This document shows positions 35,313 through 43,327 of a stretch of 64,000 nt of DNA, one piece after another. The stretch is from Variovorax ginsengisoli. GTDB lineage: Bacteria > Pseudomonadota > Gammaproteobacteria > Burkholderiales > Burkholderiaceae_C. Every line of letters starts with the position of its first letter. The stretch's first letter is position 1. The DNA is taken from NCBI RefSeq assembly GCF_006438845.1, contig NZ_RCZJ01000009.1, forward strand, positions 25,172 through 89,171. Direction: 5' to 3'. The notes under the pieces were generated by a model. It was not told the origin of the DNA. It made no database searches and was given only the letters and a program-made list of their open reading frames with translations. The position numbers and the translations under genes were made by a program.

Positions 35313-36488
35313 ATGCTGACTTCGTCCCCGGTCCTGGACCCGCGTTCCATCATCGTGCTCGCCGGCATCATGGGCCTGCTGATGGCGGTGGTGATGTTCT
35401 CGATGCGCCGGAGCTATCCGAAAAGCATCCGCGGGCTGCGCGAATGGACGATCGCGCCGATCACCTGCTGCGCCAGCACCGTGCTGTTCGCCCTGCGCGG
35501 TGTACTGCCCGATCTGATCACCATCGTGATTGCCAACATGGTCTTGTTGCAAGGCTGTGTCTTCTATTACGCCGGCAGCCAACTGTTCCTCGGCCATCCC
35601 CGCGATACCCGGTGGTGGAGCGTGTCGATCGTCGCGGTCGGCATCGTGCTGTTCTGGTTCTCGGCGATCCAGCCGAACTACGCGGTGCGGCTGGCGGTGT
35701 TCACGCTCGCGATCGCGGCGCTTTTCGCCGCGCACGCGCGGCTCTACCTGCGGCACCCGCTGCTGCACTTCGGCATGCGGCTGATGACGGGCCTGCTGGT
35801 GGTACAGGCGCTGGTGGCGGCACTGCGTTTTGTCAGCGTCGTGCTCGGTGCCGCCGGCGTGGGGCTGCTCGAGGCTTCGCTGTTCCAGAGTCTCTACATC
35901 GTCATGTATTCGCTGACGGCACTGATGCTGAGCATTGCCGGCGTGTTGATGGCGACCGACCGCGTGCGCGTCGAGTTCGAGTTCCTGGCCACGCACGACC
36001 CCCTCACCGGTGTGTTGAACCGGCGCGCGCTCTTTGCGTTCGTCGAAGCGGAATTCGCCCGCAGCCAGCACGCCGGCACGCCGCTGTCGCTGCTGATGCT
36101 CGACGCCGATCATTTCAAGAACATCAACGACGCGTTCGGCCACCAGGCTGGTGACGAGGTGCTGCGCGAGATGGCGCAGCGCCTGCAATCGCCGCTGCCG
36201 GCGGCGGCGCGTTTGGGGCGCTATGGCGGCGAGGAGTTCCTGGTGGCGCTGCCCGGCCTGTCGCCGGAAGCCGCCCGCGTCGTGGCCGAGCGCCTGCGTG
36301 AGGTGCTGGCTGCACCTTTCGATGCGTCGTCGCTGCTGGCGGTCGCGGGCATCGGCAGGCTCACCGTGAGCATCGGGGTCGCCGGCGTTCAGGGCGCCAC
36401 CGACACACTCGACGCGATGCTGGCGCGGGCCGATGCGGCGCTCTACCGTGCCAAGGCCCAGGGCCGAGACCGGGTGGAATCGGCCTGA
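35313..36488 (+). CDS. Membrane diguanylate cyclase (GGDEF)
   Basis: A 391-residue protein: about six N-terminal membrane helices (residues 10-215) and a C-terminal GGDEF domain starting at THDPLTGVLNRRA. The active site is RYGGEEF, fully consistent with cyclase activity making c-di-GMP. The RxxD inhibitory site normally five residues before GGEEF is absent (AAARLGRYGG), so product inhibition at that site is not expected. The N-terminal membrane domain presumably senses a signal. It ends 10 bp from the convergent ureD. Confidence 0.92.
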   Translation: MLTSSPVLDPRSIIVLAGIMGLLMAVVMFSMRRSYPKSIRGLREWTIAPITCCASTVLFALRGVLPDLITIVIANMVLLQGCVFYYAGSQLFLGHPRDTRWWSVSIVAVGIVLFWFSAIQPNYAVRLAVFTLAIAALFAAHARLYLRHPLLHFGMRLMTGLLVVQALVAALRFVSVVLGAAGVGLLEASLFQSLYIVMYSLTALMLSIAGVLMATDRVRVEFEFLATHDPLTGVLNRRALFAFVEAEFARSQHAGTPLSLLMLDADHFKNINDAFGHQAGDEVLREMAQRLQSPLPAAARLGRYGGEEFLVALPGLSPEAARVVAERLREVLAAPFDASSLLAVAGIGRLTVSIGVAGVQGATDTLDAMLARADAALYRAKAQGRDRVESA

Positions 36489-36498
36489 GCGTTCGAGG

Positions 36499-37329
36499 CT
36501 AGGTCGACCAGATGCGCGGCGCGCTGGCGCGCATCTGCCAAAGCTCTGTTCGCCAGGCCTGCCACACCTGCCGCAGCAGCTGCATTGCCGGCTCGACCAC
36601 CGGTGCCAGCACCCGCAGCACCACCACTTCCGCGTGTGGGCCGGTCGCACCGGCGCTGGCCACGAGCAGGTGCGCGTCGCACAGGGCTCGGGCAATCTCG
36701 AGCAGCGCTTCGCGGCGCGCTCGCGGAATGGGCGTGCCCGACACGAAGAACAAAGAGGCGATGCAGCGATGGCCTGCGAACCCGATGGGGCTGTCGAGCA
36801 GCCGGCGGTCGGTGGCGTCGATGCGGCCGCGCTCCAGCCACACGCCGGGCACTTCGATGTGCTGCAACAGGCTGCCACGCTCGAAGGGTAGGCCGGCACC
36901 GGGCAGGCCGAGCGCCGTCACGTCCCAGCCCAGCAGTTCGGCGCCGGGAGCGAGTTCGAGGCGCAATCGATTTTCGGCGCGGCATCCGCTGTAGCAGAGC
37001 GCCTCGAGCGGCAGCCATTCGAGCCGTGCGCCCGCGGCGAGTTTGATGTCGGTGCGCTGCACCGCCGCCTCGCCCTCGGAGCGGTAGAAGCGCGTGGCGC
37101 CCGGCGTGGTCACCAGCCCGTGGCTGCCGGCCGCGCCGGTGATGGCGATGTCGAGCGTGTCGCCACCGACCAGCCCGCCCGGCGGGTGCACCAGCACGTT
37201 GTGGCAGACCGCGTCGCCTTCGGGGTAGAGGCTCTGAAGAATGCGCAGCGGCCCGTCGTGGCGGAAGCGTGCAACGCTGCGTTGGTTTTCGGCGCTGTAG
37301 TCGAGCGCAAGTCGGGCGTGCCAGGGCAT
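36499..37329 (-). CDS. ureD: Urease accessory protein UreD
   Basis: A 276-residue UreD. The N-terminus (HARLALDYSAENQRSVARFRH), the block VLVHPPGGLVGGDTLDI and TTPGATRFYRS are diagnostic. UreD binds apo-urease and, with UreF and UreG, inserts nickel. Usually it begins a ureDABCEFG operon. Here no urease gene follows: the next gene downstream is the convergent GGDEF gene. Instead ureD follows the deaminase gene by 38 bp on the same strand, so it seems to be the last gene of the binding protein-deaminase operon. It is complete and has no frameshift. Confidence 0.93.
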   Translation of the reverse strand: MPWHARLALDYSAENQRSVARFRHDGPLRILQSLYPEGDAVCHNVLVHPPGGLVGGDTLDIAITGAAGSHGLVTTPGATRFYRSEGEAAVQRTDIKLAAGARLEWLPLEALCYSGCRAENRLRLELAPGAELLGWDVTALGLPGAGLPFERGSLLQHIEVPGVWLERGRIDATDRRLLDSPIGFAGHRCIASLFFVSGTPIPRARREALLEIARALCDAHLLVASAGATGPHAEVVVLRVLAPVVEPAMQLLRQVWQAWRTELWQMRASAPRIWST

Positions 37330-37367
37330 GCAGCGAGTCTATCGACGCCCCTTGCGTGCGCCGCCCT

Positions 37368-37889
37368 TCAACACTTCCATTTGCCTTCGTGCGGCGCGCT
37401 CGCCTCCGCAATCAACGCCGGGCCGATGCATTCGATCGGATGCGGCGAGGCCGCGAACACATCGCGGCACGACAGCTCGGCGTCGCGCTGGTCCTGCCGC
37501 TCGCCGCGGAAGACGCGCAGACGTTCGGCGTCGATGCCGAACACGACCCGGCCGATGTTCGCCCAGAAGATCGCACCGGCGCACATCACGCACGGCTCGC
37601 CCGAGGCGTACATCGTGGCGCGCGCCAGCACATCGCGGTCGGGGCGCTTCAGTGCCAGGGCGCGGATCGCGCTGACCTCCGCATGGCCGGTGCAGTCGCC
37701 GGTCTCGAAGGTGTTGTTGTAGCCCTCGGCCAGCACCTCGCCGTCGTCCGACACGATGACTGCGCCGAAGGGCCGGTTGCCACGCCGGCCCGACGCGTGC
37801 GACCAGAAGATGGCCTTGCGCAGGTAGCGCCCGTCGCGCTCGTCGAGCGGGGTCTCTGCCGGAAGCGAAGATGGCATGGCGCGGCTCAT
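37368..37889 (-). CDS. CDA-fold nucleoside/nucleobase deaminase (copy 1)
   Basis: A 173-residue zinc deaminase. Zinc ligands and the catalytic glutamate are in TGHAEVSAI and EPCVMCAGAI. The fold is that of guanine/cytosine-type deaminases and tRNA adenosine deaminase relatives; the substrate is unknown. It starts by ATGA overlap with the binding-protein gene, so uptake and deamination of the same compound are likely linked. A paralog with the same partner lies at 43973-44458. Confidence 0.88.
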   Translation of the reverse strand: MSRAMPSSLPAETPLDERDGRYLRKAIFWSHASGRRGNRPFGAVIVSDDGEVLAEGYNNTFETGDCTGHAEVSAIRALALKRPDRDVLARATMYASGEPCVMCAGAIFWANIGRVVFGIDAERLRVFRGERQDQRDAELSCRDVFAASPHPIECIGPALIAEASAPHEGKWKC

Positions 37890-38914
37890 GCCTTGACCAT
37901 GCGCTCGCTGCGTGCGGGCAGCATCGCGCTGTTGAAGATCGCGTCGGCCGACGGCTTGGTCTTGAGGCCGAACACCTCGGCCACCTCGTCGACCTGCTGC
38001 TCGAGCGTGAGCTTGCGGATGTCGCCGATGCCGTGCGAACGGGTGTCGGGCGCCGCCACGTACTGCGCGGTGATGCCCCAGCGCTCGAGCTCGATCTTCT
38101 CGTCCAGGATCGGTTCGCGCTGGCGCATCGCGGCGATCGACGGCGCGGGATTGGCGATGGTCTCGATGATGGCGCGGTTGGTGGCGCGCAGGAAGGCGGC
38201 CACGACCTTCGGGTTCTCGACGATCAGGCGGCTGCTCGCGAGGATCGCGTTGCCGTACAGGTCGACGCCGGCATCCGAATACTTGAGCACCGACAGCTCG
38301 TCCATCTTCATGCGCGCGAACAGCGACACGGCCGAATCGTGGAAGTAGGTGGCGGCGTCGACGTCGCCGCGCACCATCACGTTGTCGCGCGCGCTGAAGT
38401 CGGTCGTCTGCCACGCGAAGGCGTCGGGCTTCATGCCCTTCTTGCGCGCCACCATCGGCCAGGCGCGGCGGGTCGACTCGACCGCCGCCGCGGCGACCTT
38501 TTTGCCTTGCAGGCTCGCAAAGTCGCCGGTCACGCCGCGGTCCTTGCGGCCGATGATGACGAAGGGCGCGCGGTTGTAGTACTGGTAGACGGCCTGCACC
38601 ACCGGCGTGCCCGCATTCTGTGCGTTGAACTCCACCAGCGAGCTGATGTCGCCCAGGCCCAGCTGGTAGACACCGCTCGCGATGCGGGTGATCGACGCGA
38701 CCGAACCCGCGCCGGTGTCGATGCTCACGTCGAGGCCCTCGTCCTTGTAGTAGCCCTTCCTGTGCGCGAGGAAGAAGGGTGCGGTCTGGCCGTTGATGCG
38801 GAAGTCGAGCGTGAACTTCAGCAGTGTGAGCTTGCCCGATTGGGCGAAGACGGCGGGCGCGCCCAGGCCGGCGGCGAGGGCGGTCGATGCGGCGAGGAAA
38901 GTACGGCGTTGCAT
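37886..38914 (-). CDS. NMT1/THI5-type ABC substrate-binding protein (copy 1)
   Basis: A 342-residue exported binding protein. The N-terminus QRRTFLAASTALAAG followed by VFAQ is a signal peptide with a twin-arginine-like pair. FTLDFRINGQTAPFFLAHRK and VSIDTGAGSVASITRIASG match the NMT1 family used for pyrimidine-like, sulfonate or nitrate compounds. It is a clear paralog of the protein at 46082-47107, which has its own permease and ATPase; this one has none, so it may feed the other transporter. The start at 38914 is at the signal peptide. Confidence 0.9.
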   Translation of the reverse strand: MQRRTFLAASTALAAGLGAPAVFAQSGKLTLLKFTLDFRINGQTAPFFLAHRKGYYKDEGLDVSIDTGAGSVASITRIASGVYQLGLGDISSLVEFNAQNAGTPVVQAVYQYYNRAPFVIIGRKDRGVTGDFASLQGKKVAAAAVESTRRAWPMVARKKGMKPDAFAWQTTDFSARDNVMVRGDVDAATYFHDSAVSLFARMKMDELSVLKYSDAGVDLYGNAILASSRLIVENPKVVAAFLRATNRAIIETIANPAPSIAAMRQREPILDEKIELERWGITAQYVAAPDTRSHGIGDIRKLTLEQQVDEVAEVFGLKTKPSADAIFNSAMLPARSERMVKA

Positions 38915-38974
38915 GGGGTGCCTCGGAAATTTTGGGGGTCTTGAACGAAACCTCTGCACGTGGCAGGGCGCTTC

Positions 38975-39220
38975 AAGAGCAATTTCCGGGCTGCGCACAT
39001 TTCGGGTGCGTGCGCAGCTGAACGCTTCTACTCTTGACGTGGATCAAGCACGACGCATGCCAAACCGCGCCGCTCGGGATTGCGTGGTGTCGACTCGACG
39101 AGTGCCGCGCGCCGCACGACAATCGCCCGGTGCGCAAATTGCTTGCGCATCGTTTCAGAGTAGAAGCGTTCAGCCGGTGCAGCCTTCGAGGCCCGCGCAT
39201 CCCGGTCGGAAATTGCTCTT
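38975..39220. promoter_or_regulatory. Inverted, duplicated bipartite element in a divergent promoter region
   Basis: The gap 38915-39258 holds no gene. Two elements occur on each side in mirror image: an 18-mer (39017-39034 and its complement 39157-39174, reading AGAGTAGAAGCGTTCAGC outward) and a 14-mer (38975-38988 and complement 39207-39220, reading CGGAAATTGCTCTT outward). Their spacing is 28 bp on the left and 32 bp on the right, and the sequence between them is not conserved. Both the binding-protein operon and the Rieske gene therefore have the same two-part upstream element. Confidence 0.8.
39034..39047. promoter_or_regulatory. FNR/ANR-like box
   Basis: TTGAC-GTGG-ATCAA matches the FNR consensus TTGAT-N4-ATCAA with one mismatch. 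It overlaps the end of the left 18-mer by one base, in the centre of the divergent region. This suggests oxygen-dependent control of the oxygenase and/or importer, but a single short match can arise by chance. Confidence 0.45.
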
Positions 39221-39258
39221 TCATGCTGTACCCACGCCATCGAAGGAGTCCGTTTCCC

Positions 39259-40335
39259 ATGCTCGTCACCCGTCAACCCGTCTTCCGCAAGTTCTGGCAT
39301 GCCGTCATGCCGCTCACCGACCTGGCCGGGGGGCCGCGGCCCTTCACGCTGCTCGGCGAAGACATCGTGCTGTTCCTCGATGCCGACGGCCAGCCCGCCG
39401 CGCTGCGCGACCGCTGCTGCCATCGCACCGCCAAGCTGTCGAAGGGGTGGTGCGTCGACGCCGCCGGCCAAGCCTGCGGGCAGGGCGCCCTCCAGTGCGG
39501 CTACCACGGCTGGACTTACGACCGCAGCGGGCAGGTGATCCGCATTCCCCAGTACGAGCCCGAACGCAGCATCTCGCCGGAATACCGGACGACCGCCTAC
39601 CACTGCATGGCACGCTACGGCTATGCATGGGTCGCGCTCGAAGATCCGATCGCCGACATTCCCGAGGTGCCCGAGTTCGATGACCCGGCCTACCGCACCA
39701 TCTTCCAGTTCCACGAAGAGTGGCAGACCAGCCCGATGCGCGCGCTCGAGAACTCCTTCGACAACTCGCACTTCAGCTTCGTGCACCGTGCCACTTTCGG
39801 CGTCGCCGACAAGCCCAAGCCGAGCAAGTACGAGTTCGTCGAGCGCGACAACGGCTTCTATGCCGAGACGGTCATCGACGCGGCCAACCCGGCGAAGTTC
39901 CACGCCATCAGCGGCGTGACCGAGCCTGTGACGCAGCGCCACATGCGCAATGCGTATTTCCTGCCCTTCTCGCGCCGCCTCGACATCGAGTACCCCTCGG
40001 GCATCCGGCACATCATCATCAATTGCTTCACGCCGATCGACGACGGCCGCATGCAGCTGTGCCAATGGCTGTTCCGCAACGACACCGAAGACGATTGCCC
40101 GGCGCAGATGCTGATCGACTTCGACGCCGAGATCACGCGCGAGGACAAGGACATCCTCGAATCCACCGACCCCGACGCGCTGGTCGACACCCGCCGGCGC
40201 GGCGTCGAGTACTCGATGGAGTCCGACAAGCCCGGGATGATGATCCGCAGGCACCTGATGCAGCTGCTCGCTCGGCACGGAGAGAGCGAGGTCCATCGCG
40301 GCATGCAGATCATCCCGCTCGCGCAAGCGGCTTGA
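39259..40335 (+). CDS. Rieske non-haem iron oxygenase, alpha subunit
   Basis: A 358-residue oxygenase. The Rieske centre uses CCH near residue 50 and CGYHGW near residue 77. The interval between them (about 24 residues, with two extra cysteines) is longer than the usual 15-17. The mononuclear-iron site is in ENSFDNSHFSFVH. It resembles single-component-oxygenase alpha subunits of the pheophorbide-oxygenase-like group rather than ring-hydroxylating dioxygenases with beta subunits. AAGGAG lies 10 nt before the ATG. The flavin reductase at 41025 has no 2Fe-2S domain, so the electron donor is uncertain. Substrate probably relates to the divergent importer. Confidence 0.9.
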   Translation: MLVTRQPVFRKFWHAVMPLTDLAGGPRPFTLLGEDIVLFLDADGQPAALRDRCCHRTAKLSKGWCVDAAGQACGQGALQCGYHGWTYDRSGQVIRIPQYEPERSISPEYRTTAYHCMARYGYAWVALEDPIADIPEVPEFDDPAYRTIFQFHEEWQTSPMRALENSFDNSHFSFVHRATFGVADKPKPSKYEFVERDNGFYAETVIDAANPAKFHAISGVTEPVTQRHMRNAYFLPFSRRLDIEYPSGIRHIIINCFTPIDDGRMQLCQWLFRNDTEDDCPAQMLIDFDAEITREDKDILESTDPDALVDTRRRGVEYSMESDKPGMMIRRHLMQLLARHGESEVHRGMQIIPLAQAA

Positions 40336-40419
40336 AGCGTCAGAGGCGCATCGTCCTGCTGGCGCGGCGGCGCACGGCGCGCGGCGCTACCATGGCCTCC
40401 CCCTCTCAAGGAGCGCCCG

Positions 40420-41028
40420 ATGGCCACCCGCGGATTCACTGGAAGACGTCCCACTGCCGCTTTCGCAACGCGTCTGCCGCCTGGACAGTTCGAGACCGAC
40501 GACTTTCCGGTTCTGTCCAAGGGACCGACCCCGCGCATCGACCTGGCCACGTGGCGCTTCACGCTGAGCCATGGACCCAAGCCGCTGGCGAGCTGGAGCT
40601 GGGAAGAGTTCGAGGCGCTGCCGCGCACGGTGTGGCAGGGTGACATCCATTGCGTGACGACCTGGTCGAAGTTCGACACCACCTGGGAAGGCGTCAGCAT
40701 CGACGACCTGCTGGCCGCGGCCGGCGTCGCTGCGCCCACCGGCTTCGCGCTCGCGTTGTCGCTCGACGACTACGACACCAATGTGCCCACCACCGACCTG
40801 CTCGACGGCCGCGCGATGGTCGCCACGCGCTTCAACGGCGCGCCGCTCGCGGCCGAGCACGGCGGCCCGGCGCGCCTGCTGGTGCCGCACCTCTACTTCT
40901 GGAAGAGCGCGAAGTGGCTCAAGGGCCTCAAGTTCACCGCGCGCGACGAGGCCGGCTTCTGGGAGCTGCGCGGCTACCACATGCGCGGCGATCCGTGGAA
41001 GCAGCAGCGCTACTCGGACGACCCGTGA
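40420..41028 (+). CDS. Sulfite oxidase-like molybdopterin oxidoreductase
   Basis: A 202-residue protein with the molybdopterin-binding domain of the sulfite oxidase family. The cysteine ligand to molybdenum is in GDIHCVTTWSKFD, and PHLYFWKSAKWLKGL is conserved in this small group. No haem or dimerisation domain and no signal peptide are seen, so it is a cytoplasmic stand-alone form. The substrate is unknown. It overlaps the flavin reductase gene by GTGA; the two are very probably electron-transfer partners. AAGGAG lies just before the ATG. Confidence 0.88.
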   Translation: MATRGFTGRRPTAAFATRLPPGQFETDDFPVLSKGPTPRIDLATWRFTLSHGPKPLASWSWEEFEALPRTVWQGDIHCVTTWSKFDTTWEGVSIDDLLAAAGVAAPTGFALALSLDDYDTNVPTTDLLDGRAMVATRFNGAPLAAEHGGPARLLVPHLYFWKSAKWLKGLKFTARDEAGFWELRGYHMRGDPWKQQRYSDDP

Positions 41029-41765
41029 CAGCGGCACCGCAGTCGCCCTGGCACGAGGCCACCGTGGTGCGCGTAGCGCCGCTCACGCCGCGCATCGTCA
41101 GCGTGTTCCTGAGTGCGCCGGTTCGTCCGCCCATCGCCGGCCAGCACCTGGTGGTGCGCCTGACCGCGCCCGACGGCTACGCGGCGCAGCGCAGCTATTC
41201 GATCGCATCTTCGCCGGCCGCTGAGCTCATCGAACTCGTCATCGAGAAGTTCGAAGACGGCGAGGTCTCGCCCTTCTTCCACGAGGTGGTGCAGCCCGGC
41301 GACGCGATCGAGGTGCGCGGGCCGTTGGGCGGGCATTTCGTGTGGCGTGCCGAGGAGGGCGGCCCGTTGCTGCTGGTGGCGGGCGGTTCGGGCATCGCGC
41401 CGCTGATGGCGATGCTGCGCGCCTGGCGCGATGCGGCATCGTCGACACCGGTGCTGCTGCTCTCGTCGGCACGCACCTGGGACGATCTCGCCTTTCGCGA
41501 CGAGCTGATCGCGCTGCAGGCGCGTGTGCCGCTCTTCAGCTTCGTTGCCGCCACGACGAGAGAAGCTGCGCATCGCGAGGGCGACCTCGGCCGCCGCTTC
41601 GACGCCGCCGCGTTGCAGGCCGCGCTGCGGCGGTGGAGCCACGCGCCGGAGCATGCCTACGTGTGCGGCGCCAACCGCTTCGTCGAGGCCATGGCCAGCG
41701 GCCTCCTGGAGTCCGGCGTGCCCGCCGCACGCATCCGCACCGAGCGCTACGGCGGTGCCGGCTGA
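41025..41765 (+). CDS. Ferredoxin-NADP reductase-like FAD oxidoreductase
   Basis: A 246-residue flavoprotein. The FAD-binding motif is RSYSIASSP, the NAD(P) loop is VAGGSGIAPLMAM, and CGANRFVEAMASGL near the end is the typical C-terminal CG motif. There is no 2Fe-2S ferredoxin domain. It probably passes electrons between NAD(P)H and the overlapping molybdopterin protein; supply to the Rieske oxygenase is also possible. The GTG start overlaps the previous stop. Confidence 0.88.
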   Translation: MTAAPQSPWHEATVVRVAPLTPRIVSVFLSAPVRPPIAGQHLVVRLTAPDGYAAQRSYSIASSPAAELIELVIEKFEDGEVSPFFHEVVQPGDAIEVRGPLGGHFVWRAEEGGPLLLVAGGSGIAPLMAMLRAWRDAASSTPVLLLSSARTWDDLAFRDELIALQARVPLFSFVAATTREAAHREGDLGRRFDAAALQAALRRWSHAPEHAYVCGANRFVEAMASGLLESGVPAARIRTERYGGAG

Positions 41766-41799
41766 GCGCTTTTCATCTTTTATCCGCAGGAGACATCCC

Positions 41800-42198
41800 A
41801 TGAGCATTTCGGTCCGCCGCGACGGCACCATCGGCACGCAGCACACCGTGCGCATCCGCAACCATGCCTTTCCGGTCGACGTCTCGCCCGAAGGCGGCGG
41901 TGCCGACGCCGGCCCCACGCCGCACGACCTGTACGACGCGGCGCTGGCCTCCTGCAAGGCGCTCACGGTGCTGCTCTATGCGCGCCGCAAGAACATGCCG
42001 GTCGAAGACATCGAGGTGAAGGTCGAGCGCGACGACAGCGAGGAGCGCAAAGGCGTCTACCGCATGAAGGCCTCGCTGCACGTGACCGGCGCGCTCGACG
42101 ACGCGCAGCGCGCCGAACTGCTGCGTGTGGCGGCCAAGTGCCCGGTGCACCGGCTGATGGTCGACGTGAAGACCGAGATCGAGACCGGGTGGGCTTGA
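41800..42198 (+). CDS. OsmC-family peroxidase-like protein
   Basis: A 132-residue OsmC/Ohr-fold protein. The two redox cysteines are present: ASCKALTVLLYARRK (peroxidatic) and AAKCPVHRL (resolving). EGGGADAGPTPHDLYDAALASC is typical of the YhfA/OsmC group. It should reduce organic hydroperoxides. CAGGAG stands 7 nt before the ATG. It follows the reductase gene by 34 bp and likely belongs to the same transcript. Confidence 0.92.
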   Translation: MSISVRRDGTIGTQHTVRIRNHAFPVDVSPEGGGADAGPTPHDLYDAALASCKALTVLLYARRKNMPVEDIEVKVERDDSEERKGVYRMKASLHVTGALDDAQRAELLRVAAKCPVHRLMVDVKTEIETGWA

Positions 42199-42209
42199 GC
42201 GAGGCAGTC

Positions 42210-43298
42210 ATGAAGACGATACGTCCGGAGCGCGTAGGTACGACCCGTCACCTGCTGTTGGCGGCGCTGCTGTGGCTGGGCGCGGCTGGCGTCGCCGCTG
42301 CCGAGGCGGTGGTCCCGGCCGAGACCTGGGCCACACCGTCGGCCGAGGCGCCGTCGCGCTGGTCGAGCGAGAAGCTCAAGGCGGCCGATGCGTTCGCCGA
42401 ATCGCTGCGCACCGACGCCTACCTCGTGATCGACCACGGCGTGCTGGTGCACAGCTACGGCGACATCGACAAGCCCATGAACCTCGCCTCGATCCGCAAG
42501 AGCGTCCTCGGCGTGCTGACCGGCATGCAGGTCGACCGCGGCGCGATCGACCTCGATCAGACGCTGGCCGATCTCGACATCGACGACAAGGAGGGCCTCA
42601 CGCCCACCGAGCGCAGTGCGACGGTGCGTCAGCTGCTGCAGTCGCGTTCGGGCGTCTACCACCCGGCTGCCTACGAAACGCAGGACGCCAAGCGTTTGCG
42701 CCCACCACGCGGCAGCCACGCGCCGGGCACTTTCTTCTATTACAACAACTGGGACTTCAACGTGCTCGGAACGATCTTCGAGCGCCGCGCCGGCAAGACG
42801 GTGTTCGAGGCGCTGCAGAGCGATCTGGCCGAGCCGCTGCAGTTCCAGGATTTCCGCCCGGCGCAGGACACGCGATGGGAGCGCGAGCGGGCGTCGGCGC
42901 ATGCGGCGTACGTGATGCATCTGTCGGCACGCGACCTGGCGCGCGTCGGTCTGCTGGCGGCGCGCAACGGGCGCTGGGGCGATCGACAGCTGGTGTCTTC
43001 CGCCTGGATCGCCGAAAGCACGGTGTCGTATTCCACCGTGGCGCCGGGCTGGAGCGGCTACGGCTACCTGTGGTGGGTGCCGTTGCGCGCCTTTCCGTTC
43101 TGGACGCGCGGGCCGCACCAGCTCAGCATGGCGGTCGGCGACGGTGGGCAGTTCATGCTGGTCGACCGAAAGCGCGACCTGGTGGTGGTGCACCGGATGG
43201 ACAACGACAAGGCGTGGTTCCGGCGCGAGCGCGTGACGATCGAGCAGTTTGCGGAATTGGCGGCGCGCATCCACGCGGCGGCACCGCTGCCACCTTGA
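42210..43298 (+). CDS. Serine hydrolase, beta-lactamase class C-like
   Basis: A 362-residue penicillin-binding-protein-like hydrolase. A signal peptide covers about residues 1-31 (ending in AAA). The SxxK nucleophile is in LASIRKSVLG, and the YxN motif is within FYYNNWDFN. The family ranges from esterases to D-aminopeptidases and beta-lactamase-like proteins; an actual beta-lactam resistance role should not be assumed. It starts 11 bp after the OsmC stop. Confidence 0.88.
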   Translation: MKTIRPERVGTTRHLLLAALLWLGAAGVAAAEAVVPAETWATPSAEAPSRWSSEKLKAADAFAESLRTDAYLVIDHGVLVHSYGDIDKPMNLASIRKSVLGVLTGMQVDRGAIDLDQTLADLDIDDKEGLTPTERSATVRQLLQSRSGVYHPAAYETQDAKRLRPPRGSHAPGTFFYYNNWDFNVLGTIFERRAGKTVFEALQSDLAEPLQFQDFRPAQDTRWERERASAHAAYVMHLSARDLARVGLLAARNGRWGDRQLVSSAWIAESTVSYSTVAPGWSGYGYLWWVPLRAFPFWTRGPHQLSMAVGDGGQFMLVDRKRDLVVVHRMDNDKAWFRRERVTIEQFAELAARIHAAAPLPP

Positions 43299-43327
43299 AG
43301 GGCCACGCGGCGCCGCCGTCCTGAACT

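Noticed and set aside
39200..39220. Sigma-54 promoter at the right 14-mer (TTGCT present)
   Set aside because: GG to GC spacing is 9, not 10, and there is no GGCAC hexamer; the left copy has no GG at -24 at all.
38915..39258. Guanidine or other nitrogen-related riboswitch upstream of the importer/oxygenase genes
   Set aside because: I found none of the conserved ykkC/guanidine-I bulge sequences; the symmetric inverted layout fits DNA elements better than an RNA leader.
42210..43298. Beta-lactam resistance gene
   Set aside because: SxxK and YxN motifs only show the serine-hydrolase/PBP-like superfamily; the C-terminal KTG box typical of class C enzymes was not recognised, so resistance is not supported.
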